From assembly GCA_027486585.1 (NCBI GenBank), contig JAIXOU010000039.1:29398-93397 (forward strand): DNA of 64,000 bases, written 5' to 3'. Positions 1-9,200 of this stretch are shown piece by piece. The stretch comes from Verrucomicrobiaceae bacterium. GTDB taxonomy: Bacteria > Verrucomicrobiota > Verrucomicrobiia > Verrucomicrobiales > Verrucomicrobiaceae. Each line of letters begins with the position of its first letter. Position 1 is the first letter of the stretch. The position numbers and the translations under genes were made by a program. The notes under the pieces were generated by a model. It was not told where the DNA came from. It was given only the letters and a program-made list of their open reading frames with translations, and did not search any database.

Positions 1-669
1 CAGAGCTGGAGTGATGATAGCGAACATCAGCTGATACATGGAGAACACAGATTGGCTAGGCCAGCCGGCGTAGTTCGTGTTTGGAGCAGCGCCGACACCT
101 TCAAGGAAGAAGTATTTGAAGCTACCAAGGTAAGGTGACCACCAAGGTGCGCCTTCTGCAGGATGCTCACCGAAGACGAAGGAATAACCAACGAAATACC
201 AGAGGATCGTCACGAGACCGGCAATGCCGAGGCATTGAGCGAGAACGCTGAGAACATTCTTCGAGCGGACCAGACCACCGTAGAAGAGAGCCAGACCAGG
301 GAGGGTCATGAAGAGCACGAGAGCCGCGCAGATCATTAGGAAACCGTTGTGACCAGGGCCAGAAAGGTTTGCCAGCTTGCCGTCAGCGGCAGGGGCCATA
401 TTATTGAAGTATTGCTCGACGTCTGCGATTCGCTTCTCCAAGGCCTCAGTGGTTGGGGCGGCAGGAGCAGCTTCAGCAGCAGGGGCTGCTGCAGCAGGTT
501 CGGGGGCAGGTGCTGGAGCTGCGGCAGCGGCGGGAGCCGGTGCAGCAGGAGCAGGTGCCGCCGCATCTTGCGCCCAGGATGAACTGGTGCTGAATGCGAT
601 GGCAGTGGTGGCGACGACCGCAGCGGAGAGTAAGCTGCGCCAGTTACTGGAGTGGTTGATTTTGAGCAT
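1..669 (-). CDS. amtB: Ammonium transporter (AmtB family), 5' part; gene runs off the left edge
   Basis: The 223 visible residues begin MLKINHSS and carry a signal-peptide-like segment ending near SSSWAQD. A stretch of about 50 residues of almost only Ala, Pro and Glu follows, then a short helix (TTEALEKRIADVEQYF), then the Amt core: GHNGFLMICAALVLFMTLPG, GLALFYGGLVRSKNVLSVL and GWPSQSVFSMYQLMFAIITPAL fragments are typical of the first transmembrane helices. Amt proteins conduct ammonium across the inner membrane. The Ala/Pro-rich N-terminal extension is not part of the standard family and should lie in the periplasm. The ATG at 669 is the only sensible start. A sigma-54-type promoter about 40 bases upstream suggests nitrogen control. 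The C-terminal half and any glnK neighbour lie outside the window. Confidence 0.93.
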   Translation of the reverse strand, partial: MLKINHSSNWRSLLSAAVVATTAIAFSTSSSWAQDAAAPAPAAPAPAAAAAPAPAPEPAAAAPAAEAAPAAPTTEALEKRIADVEQYFNNMAPAADGKLANLSGPGHNGFLMICAALVLFMTLPGLALFYGGLVRSKNVLSVLAQCLGIAGLVTILWYFVGYSFVFGEHPAEGAPWWSPYLGSFKYFFLEGVGAAPNTNYAGWPSQSVFSMYQLMFAIITPAL

Positions 670-709
670 ATTGTGTTACGAAGTGGATTGGCTCCGCAAA
701 GAATCATTA

Positions 710-725
710 AGCACCCCGCGTGCCA
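710..725 (-). promoter_or_regulatory. Sigma-54 (-24/-12) promoter for the ammonium transporter
   Basis: Read on the minus strand this is TGGCACGCGGGGTGCT. The consensus is TGGCACG-N4-TTGCW, so it differs at one position, and the invariant GG and GC doublets are exactly 10 bases apart. Transcription would start near 699, giving a leader of about 30 bases before the ATG at 669. Ammonium transporter genes are classic sigma-54/NtrC targets, so position and gene agree. No enhancer site was identified with confidence. Confidence 0.75.
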
Positions 726-775
726 AGTCTGCCCAACTTTTTTCCGATCTAGGTTCCCTCCCAGTAAAATGGGCT

Positions 776-1645
776 TTAAATTTTTCGCCAAAGCATGGCC
801 AAAAAGAGCGGAAACTCTTTTCGGGCATGGTTTTCGGCCCGGGCACGCGGTCCAGGCTGACTTTCTTTGTGCGAATGCCACTCACTGAGGCCGATCATGG
901 CCATGCCTGCGGTAAATCCGGCTTTGCTGAGTGATTCTAGACTGCGGTGAAAGGAGGTGGTGCTCTCGCTGTTTGCTTTTCCAGGGTGCATCAGAATGGG
1001 AATGCTGAGCGTGCTACTGTAAGCATCAACACGTCGATATTGAGCCGAATGATCCTTGGCAAATTCCCAGCTCGTCTGTTTCGGGATGCGAAAAGCCGGG
1101 TGATTGAGCACCCAAAGCATCCGAGCACCCGGTTTTAACACGCTGGCCACAGAGGCACAGACTTTTTCCAAATGCTCCATGTTTTGCAGGCAAAGGATGG
1201 CAGAGGCCGCATCAAATTCGCCAATGCCTTGGAGATTGGCAGCATCCCGATCAAAATAACGAATGGGCGTGCGACTCCTATAAGTACGGGCTTTTTCGAT
1301 CAATGTCGGTGCGGCATCTACACCAGTGACTTGGGCACCTGTTTCTGAAATGGCGCGCGAAAAGACACCCTGTCCGCAGCCGAGATCTAAAATGCGCTCA
1401 CCCTTTTGTGGGGCCAGCATGGTCAGCGCATTCGGAATGACGACGGCTTGATAAAGTTCTGATCCACGCTCGCCCAAAATGCGGTCATACCAATCGGCTG
1501 ACTTTTCCCAAGACGTGCCTCCTTGACTGCGATCCTGAGCTGGGCGCTGTGCTGGTCGTCCGTGTTTTGGAGCTGGCGGACGCTGCTGAGAGAAGCGTGG
1601 TGGCGTGCGTGAACCGGTCGGTTTGCGGGGGCGATCTGGAGTCAT
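776..1645 (-). CDS. Class I SAM-dependent methyltransferase with basic disordered N-terminus
   Basis: 289 residues. The first 45 or so are rich in Pro, Arg, Gln and Lys and look disordered. The Rossmann methyltransferase core follows: motif I ERILDLGCGQGVFSRAI around residues 83-99, an acidic motif II position (VTGVDAAP) and motif IV-like FDAASAILCLQNMEHL. This is the Methyltransf_11/25 type. The substrate cannot be told from sequence; the basic tail could bind nucleic acid, but that is only inference. It lies 50 bases downstream of the FmdB-like gene on the same strand and ends about 50 bases before the ammonium transporter promoter. Confidence 0.85.
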   Translation of the reverse strand: MTPDRPRKPTGSRTPPRFSQQRPPAPKHGRPAQRPAQDRSQGGTSWEKSADWYDRILGERGSELYQAVVIPNALTMLAPQKGERILDLGCGQGVFSRAISETGAQVTGVDAAPTLIEKARTYRSRTPIRYFDRDAANLQGIGEFDAASAILCLQNMEHLEKVCASVASVLKPGARMLWVLNHPAFRIPKQTSWEFAKDHSAQYRRVDAYSSTLSIPILMHPGKANSESTTSFHRSLESLSKAGFTAGMAMIGLSEWHSHKESQPGPRARAENHARKEFPLFLAMLWRKI

Positions 1646-1695
1646 GATGTCTTTATATGCCTCAGGCCCGTGTCATCTGCCACCAAGGAATGCAC

Positions 1696-2217
1696 TCAGT
1701 CAACGAGCCAGTCACGCATTTCATAAAGCTTGGGGTCACGCACAGGCGGCCTGCCGACGCGCATGATTTTTTTGACTTGAGAGAAAAGAGCCTCCGCTTC
1801 GCCGCCCTCTTCCATGCCGCCAAACTCGGACTCTAGCTTCTCGGGATCTTCGCCAGATTCCAGGCGGCGCACCATTTCACGGAGTTCGGGGGGCGTTTTA
1901 TCTCCCATGAGATCGGTCATTTTACGCATGAAATGGCCGAGCTGTCGCGGATCGGGATTGTCGCTGTCCAGCGCGCTCATATCCCCCTCCATATCTGCCA
2001 TGAGGCTTTCCATTTGAGCATCGTCGATCCCAGCAAAGGGATCATTCGCGCTTTCTTCTTTGGCCCGTCCGATGACAGCGAACTGGGAGACGCGCTTTTC
2101 CAGTTTAAAGGCTGCATTGTCAGGGCAAGTCGGCACTCGGTCCCGATAGGCTAGACTGCGGGCTAGGAATTGATAGAGCGTGTTGTTTTCCTGGCAGTAA
2201 AATTCGTAAATGGGCAT
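1696..2217 (-). CDS. FmdB-like small regulatory protein with degenerate zinc ribbon
   Basis: 173 residues. The start MPIYEFYCQENN matches the FmdB family opening (MPxYEYxCxxC), a zinc ribbon made of two CxxC pairs. Here each pair keeps only its first cysteine: Cys8 is followed by Asn11 and Cys31 by Asn34, so the normal zinc site is absent. The rest is acidic and helical (DAQMESLMADMEGDMSALDS) and ends in a short VGRPPVRDPKLYEMRDWLVD tail. Its function is unknown. It lies 57 bases after the DUF2071 gene and 50 before the methyltransferase, so the three may be co-transcribed. Confidence 0.7.
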   Translation of the reverse strand: MPIYEFYCQENNTLYQFLARSLAYRDRVPTCPDNAAFKLEKRVSQFAVIGRAKEESANDPFAGIDDAQMESLMADMEGDMSALDSDNPDPRQLGHFMRKMTDLMGDKTPPELREMVRRLESGEDPEKLESEFGGMEEGGEAEALFSQVKKIMRVGRPPVRDPKLYEMRDWLVD

Positions 2218-2274
2218 GTTGGCGGGCAGGGGCTGTTGCCATGATCAAACGAAACTCTGCTGCAATGGCAAGGG

Positions 2275-3012
2275 CTATCTGGTCAATGGATAAACCTGCA
2301 CCTGAACGCCAGACGAGCCGATGACGTGATCGGGTGGCCGTGTTGGCATGGCGTAACCATTGAGACGAAAGAGATCGGCATCCCATTTCCCCAGCTCGAC
2401 TTCGGCTAGCGGATAGGGAGCGTGATGGACGCGTCCGCAACGCAAGCCGCCCGGGGTTTGGGTGAAGAGCAGGTAGCGCTCTGCCAAGAAAAATTCGAGC
2501 GATCCAGGCTCTGAGTGATGGGTCTCCGGTTTGAGACGATAGGCAAACTCAGACGTCACCGCATCACCACGCCGCTGAGAGCGGTAGTGGATCACGCCCG
2601 CGGGCGTCTTGGTAGCAGACATCTGCGCATTTTGATACGGCAAATGAAACAGCGTGCGCGCTGTCCACACGGCCAGGGATTGATTGCAGTCCAGAGAATC
2701 AAACCACACGCCGGGGCGTCCCTGATCATCGTGGACATAGGTGCGGAGATTCATTTCCAGAAAGTTACTCAGGCCAGGCACGGCGGGGCAGAAGCGCGGG
2801 CGGATGCCTTTCATGAAAAATGGCACGATGGCGATCCAGCCTTTTCCATCAAAGGTATCCACGTGCAGTCCTGGAGGCAGCCTTTTTTGGATCTCCGCAG
2901 GATCCCAGGCCCAGTGAAGAAACAGCAGATCCTCCCAGTGCTGCCGCATGACCACGGACTGATCAGGGACTGCGCGCATGGCTTGTCGTTGGGCGTCGGT
3001 GGGGGATGGCAT
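2275..3012 (-). CDS. DUF2071 (YqjF-like) protein
   Basis: 245 residues from the chosen ATG at 3012 (MPSPTDAQ); the frame stays open upstream to 3174, but that extension does not resemble the family. The body shows the YqjF/DUF2071 pattern: LLFLHWAWDPAEIQKRLPPG, then TFDGKGWIAIVPFFMKGIRP, LEMNLRTYV and GVWFDSLDCNQ. The family is widespread and uncharacterised, with a fold resembling acetoacetate decarboxylase; no reaction can be assigned. It is divergent from the giant gene at 3263, with a 22-base palindrome in the space between. Confidence 0.85.
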   Translation of the reverse strand: MPSPTDAQRQAMRAVPDQSVVMRQHWEDLLFLHWAWDPAEIQKRLPPGLHVDTFDGKGWIAIVPFFMKGIRPRFCPAVPGLSNFLEMNLRTYVHDDQGRPGVWFDSLDCNQSLAVWTARTLFHLPYQNAQMSATKTPAGVIHYRSQRRGDAVTSEFAYRLKPETHHSEPGSLEFFLAERYLLFTQTPGGLRCGRVHHAPYPLAEVELGKWDADLFRLNGYAMPTRPPDHVIGSSGVQVQVYPLTR

Positions 3013-3184
3013 TGTTTTTGATACGCCTGGAAGAGCTCTGTGGTGTCTTCCGCTGAGAAACTCCAGCACCCAACAAGCAATGTCCAAACCCATTGCTGCC
3101 CAGCCTGATTTCAGCCTTCGGAGTTCCTTGTTCGATATTGGATACTCAAATCCCCCAGATTCTACCGTTAGCATACCATAGGGT

Positions 3185-3206
3185 TAAGATTATTTTAATA
3201 ATCTTA
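3185..3206. promoter_or_regulatory. 22-base perfect AT-rich palindrome in divergent promoter region
   Basis: TAAGATTATT, then TT, then AATAATCTTA: two 10-base arms with a 2-base centre. It sits between the DUF2071 gene (minus) and the giant delta-60 gene (plus), 57 bases before the latter's first possible start. No T-run follows on the plus strand, so an operator for a dimeric regulator is likelier than a terminator. The regulator is unknown. Confidence 0.45.
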
Positions 3207-3262
3207 CTGGGCTTTAGTTGTAAAATAAACGGTTCAGGCTAATAGCGCTGGTCGCTTCTGCC

Positions 3263-6200
3263 ATGAAAGTTCAGAAGGCGTCACAGGCTGATTTCAAGCG
3301 GATGAAGCGATGCCTGAAAATGAACACATTCCGCTTTTTACGGAGGTCTCGTTTCATCATGCGCTGTTTTTCCACTCTTGTTCAGCAGGCCGTTTGGGCG
3401 GCAGTGGCCGGTTTCACGTTTTGGCAGCCGCTGGTGAGTCAGGCGGCTCCTGGGGATCTCGACCTGAGCTTTTCTCAATCACCGCTTCCATTGGGTGGGG
3501 CTCCCGATGGCTTGGCGATGCAGCCGGATGGCAAGATGGTTCTCGTCGGTGGCTTTGGCCCCATACCCCGAAACACAACCAACAATCGCTACATCGCTAG
3601 GCTGGATGGTAGTGCGGGGGCGCAGGATACGAGTTTCGTGGCAACGATGGGATTCGGGCCTGCCCCGCGGATCGTTCGGGCACAGCGGGATGGAAAATTG
3701 ATGGTCGGCGGTGAGTTCGAGCTGATCAACGGCGTGACCATGACCGGTGTTGCTCGTCTGAACGCTGACGGCACTCTGGACACGTCCTTTGCCAATCCGA
3801 CGTTCACGGGCATCTTCCAGATCTTCTCAATCATCGTGCAGCCAGATGGCAAGGTGATCGTGGGCGGATACTTCTCGACCGTGGGCGGTGTGACAAGGAA
3901 TCACCTTGTGCGGCTGAATGCCGATGGCTCGGTCGATACTAGCTTCAATCCTAATCCTAACAGTGACATTACATCTTTGGCCCTGTTGCCCGATGGCAAG
4001 ATCGTGGTGGTCGGCGGTTTTAACCAGATCGCTGGTTCGACGAACTTCTCGCGCATCGGCATCGCCATTTTAAACAGCGATGGCACCTTGGATCCCACGC
4101 CGCTGCCGCACATTTCTCCAGCCAGATGCGTGGCAGTTCAGGGTGACGGCAAGATCGTCGTTGGCGGCTCTTTCGGTAGGGTCAATAACCAGAAGTTTTA
4201 CGGATTGCTCCGATTAAACACTGACCGCACTCTGGATATGGCCTTCAGACCAACGTTCAGCCTCTTGCCTAATACCAACACGAGCACGGTGCGCACGCTC
4301 GCCATCCAGGCAGATGGGAAAATGATCGTCGGTGGCAACTTTCGAGCCGTGGGTGTGGATGCTGCCCAGGTGGATGTGAATGGTGATTACCTCCTCAACC
4401 CTGACGGTAGCTTTGTGGGCAGCACACCGCGTGTGCGCGCCGCACTGATCAATGCCGATGGCAGTCTGGATGCAGCCTTTAATCCGAGCTTCCACACGAC
4501 GGCTGCGCCTTATTTGAATGACTCCTTCAACTTCCACGGGGTGATAGGTGCGGCCCTCCAGCCGAATGGCAAGATCATGCTCAGTGGTTACTTCTCCGAT
4601 GTGGGCAATGTCGCCGCCGCCTCCCTGGTGCGCTTTGAGAATACGGTGGCTATGGAGAAACTTAGTTTCACCAGCTCACGCATCGAATGGCTGCGCGGAG
4701 GCTCCGCACCGGAAGCGACCCAAGTGCTCTTTGATCAATCCACCGATGGCGGTACGACTTGGACTCTTCTTGGCAGCGCTTCACGAATCACTGGCGGCTG
4801 GGAATTGACCGGCTTGTCATTGCCCTCCAGCGCGAAGATCCGCGCCAGCGCTATCACCAATAGCGGCGTCAATAATGGCTCCGGTGGCGTCGTGCAGATC
4901 ATCGAGGATTTCCCGCTGGTGCCGCCTGCCATCGTGGTGGAGCAACCGACGAGCACACCGCTCAGCAGTGGTTCATCGACGATTGATTTTGGCAATGTGG
5001 TGACGGGCTTCAGCAGCAGCACTTTGACCTTCACGGTGCGCAATACGGGCAGCGGTTTGTTGAAGCGCTTGCAGGTCGGCATCGACGGCGCGCAGCTCTC
5101 AGATTTTGCCCTCACCGCGCCTACCGTGAACGAGATCGCAGCGGGTGGCAGCACCACCCTCAGCATCATCTTTACGCCAAGTGCCAAGCTCGTCCGCAAT
5201 GCCACACTGCGCATCAGCAGCAATGATACGACGACACCTTTATTCAGCGTAGCCCTGACAGGCACTGGCATCGCCTCACCGAACGCTGACCTCGCTGGCA
5301 TCGGCCTGCCATTGCCGATGACCCTCTCGCCTACCTTTGCAGCCAATACGCTAAGCTATACCGCAGACGCAGTGTTCAATCGGCGCAGCATCACCATCAC
5401 ACCCACGGCGCAGAACGCGATCTCCGGCATCACGATCAACGGCACTTCCGTGACCAGCGGCTCGCCTTCCGCCTCCATCAATCTCACGACGGGGGCCAAT
5501 GTCTTCACCCTCGTCGTGACCGCTGAGAATGGCATCAACACCAAGACCTACACCTTGACAGTTACCCGTGCGACGACCCCTCTGCCTGGCGAGCTGGATT
5601 ATGGTTTTGATCCCTTTGCGAACGCGGAGGTCCTTACTGCCGCTCAGCAAACAGATGGCAAAGTGCTCATTGGCGGACGCTTCGTTTATGGTGGTGCCAA
5701 CATCACTGAGGCAGGCAGCCTGAATCGCCCTGGCCTCGGACGCATCAACCCCAACGGCAGCTTTGACAGCTTCAATCCACTCGTCTTTGGCGGGCAGGTT
5801 AGTGCGTTTCAATTACTCCCTAGCGGACAGATACTGGCTAGTGGCACCTTTGCTCCTTGGTCGGGCACTGGCAATGTCCTCACCCACAGCATCGTCTTGA
5901 TCAATGCCGACGGCTCGCGCGAGGCGACGTTTGATCCAGTGAGTGATGCCCAAACCTCACAGATGGCCCTCGCGAGTGGTGGCAAGATTCTCATCGTCGG
6001 CGACTTCACCTCTCTTCAACCCAACGGCGCAGCCTCGGCGACGACGCGCAACCGCGTCGCACGACTCAATGCCAACGGCACGCTCGACACCGCCTTTAAC
6101 CCCAATGTGAACGGCATCGTCCGCTGCGTGGTGGTGCAACCCAATGGCATGGCGATCATTGGCGGCACCTTCACCATGGTCGGCAGCACCGCGCGTAGTC

Positions 6201-9200
6201 ATCTGGCACGCATCACGACGACGGGGGCCGTGGATGCTACCTTTACCGCAGCCAGTGAAGTGGACTTTGGCGTGAATTGCCTGGCCCTTCAGCCGGATGG
6301 CAAAGTCTTTGTCGGTGGTAACTTCAGTAACGGTGGGCTCGTGCGATTAAACACGAACGGTAGCCTAGACAGCACCTTCACGCCGCCAGCCTCCTCTGCT
6401 GGACGCACGCCTTTCACACTCGCCTTGCAGGAAAACGGCAAGATCATCGTCGCGGGCAATGGCGGTCTGTTGCGATCTGCTGTCGAACGACTGAACGCCG
6501 ATGGCAGCATGGACACGACTTTTGCTGGTGTCAGCGCGATGGAAGGCAGCAACCCTGGCTGGGTGAATAGCCTCAGCATTCAGGACAACGGCCTGATCGT
6601 CATCGCGGGCCGCTTTGCGAGTGTGAATGGTATCTCAAGGACCAACATCGCACGCATCGACGGGGCAACGCCGCAGTCACTTGTCCAGCTTAGCGGCAGT
6701 CTTCTTGAGTGGTCACGCGGCGGCCAGCCACCTGCTGTTTCGACGGCCTTTGATTTCTCCACCGATAGCGGCGCGACTTGGACGGTGATCGATGCCGCCG
6801 GAACGTTCGTTGACGGAGTCTGGCAGGGCACCATCACCACGCCGCTACCCACAGCGGGTGGTTTGCTGCGTGGGCGTGCGATCATCGCTGGCGGTCAATA
6901 TGGTGAAATGATTTACCAGACCTCCTTCTCCCCACCTGCCCCAAAAATCGATGTCGAGCAGCCGGTGAATGATGACTTGGCCGATGGAGATGCGATCGAT
7001 CTCGGCACGCTGGGGCTGAATGTGCTGGTGCCGGCGGTCGTCACCATCCGCAATGCAGGCGGGCAGAATCTGACGCTGAGCAATGTGACCATCACCGGCA
7101 CGAATGCGAACCAGTTCAGCATCATTGATCAGCCCGCGCTGACAGTGGCTCCGCTGGAAAGCACGACCTTCACGGTGCATGCGAGAGTCACCACGGCTGG
7201 TCTGAAAACGGCGACGCTAAACATCGCTAGCAATGACACCACGGCGACTCCCTTTAACATCGTGGTCAATGCCACGGGAGCACCCGCCGTGCTGCCAGTG
7301 GCCACGACGCTGGCGGCCACGGGGCTGGACTTTGATGGCACAGCCGTCAATGCTATGCGGGCGACTCTAAACGGCACGGTGGATGCCAATGGCCAGCCGC
7401 GTGAGGTCAGCTTTGAGTATGGACCGACCACGGCTTATGGCACCACGGTCACGCTGCCCGGCACTTTTAACTCGGCGAATCCAGAGCCTGTCTCGACTCA
7501 ACTCATGGGGCTAGCACCACACACGACCTACAACTTCCGCGTCCGTGTGGATGGGGATCTGGGCAATGCTCTGGGAACGAATCGCACCTTTACCACGGCG
7601 AATCGAGCGCCTGTGGCTGGCGATGATACCGCCTCTGCCTTGGCCAGTGCGGCTACGACTATTGCTGTGCTGGATAATGATTCCGATGCGGATGGTGATA
7701 CGCTTACCATTTCTACAAGAACTGCGGTCACACCGAGCACGGCTGGCACAGTGGCCATTGTGTCCAATCAGCTGGTCTTTACGGCCAGTGCAGCGTTTGG
7801 CACAGCTCCGAATTTGACAGCCACTTTTGGCTACAGGATTAGCGATGGTGAAGGCAGCACGGACGACGGCACTGTCACTGTCAGTCCCGGCAGTGCTACT
7901 TTAGGAGAGACGACCAAGAGCATCGCGGCTGAAGGCACGGCCTTTGAAACGCCGAGTAGTTATCCTGTGACCATCCAGACATCAGGCTCTTGGGCTGTCA
8001 CCGAGGCGCTTACCTGGGCCACAGTGTCACCCCTGAGTGGACGTGATGATGGCGCCGTGAATATTACGGTGCAGCCAAATACGACGACCGCCCAGCGTGT
8101 AGGTGTCATCAGAATCGGCGGCGTGTCCCACACGATCACTCAATCGGGCACAGTGAAGCCAACGCTCGGGCCGCTGACGAACACCGCTTATCAGGCTATC
8201 GTTGGGGGTTACTTTGAGCTGGTTATCCCGACGGTGAATGCCCCGGTAACTTACACCACGACAGGGATGCCGCCTGGGCTAACCCTCAGCAATACGACAG
8301 GCATGATCACAGGCCGACCTACCATGACGGGGACGGCACCCACGACCTACAACGTGACCGTGAGAGCTAGCAATGCCTCAGGTCCAGCTGCCGCTGACAC
8401 GGCAGGGAAAGCTGCGGCGACGGTGAGCTTCACCATCAATGTCGTCCCACTTCCAGCAGGTGTCGTCGGCACCTTTCATGGACTCATTGAGCGCAGCAGC
8501 ACAGTGAACGTCGGCAGCATAATAAACCTCGGAGCTCGCTGGGAAATGACCATCAACGCGCTGGGTGCCGTCAGTGGAAAGATCGTCGAAGGTGTGACCT
8601 CACGCAGCTTCACGAGTAAACTGGAAGTCACAGCCGATACGGCCAATACACCCACAATCACCGCAGCCATCACAGGCACAGCTTTGAGCCTAGTTCTGAA
8701 ACTGAGTGCGTTGACGGATAGCCTGAGTAGCGGAGTCGGCGAGAATGTGCTGCGTAATGCTGGCAATACGCAAAGCAGCATCGTCACCGGCTGGGGAAAT
8801 GCTTGGAGCACGACTGCGCCGATCAAAAGAGCCACGCAGTTCAGAGGCCCGTATAGCTTTGCCATCATCAATCCCGCGACGATAACCACAACCAATACCG
8901 CAGCGCCAGATGGCTTCGGTTTCGGCAGCTTCATCGTCAGTGAAACAAACGGCGCGCTTCGAATAACCGGTGATCTGCCTGACGGCAGCAAAATCTTGTG
9001 CGACACTTTCATCGGTCAAAATGGCCAATTGCTGCTCTACACGCCGCTGCATGGAAACAAAGGCAGCATCCATGGCCAACTCACCGTCACACCAGTGAAT
9101 GCACCGACGGATAATACAGTAGTGGGTCCTATCACTTGGCTGAAGCCCACCCTTCTCGCAACGGATAAAGACAAGTCCTACCAGTCCGGCTTTGGTCCGC

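Noticed and set aside
3263..7000. Tandem repeats considered as a CRISPR or DNA satellite
   Set aside because: The repeat exists at the protein level as diverged delta-60 blades; no regular DNA repeat with spacers is present.
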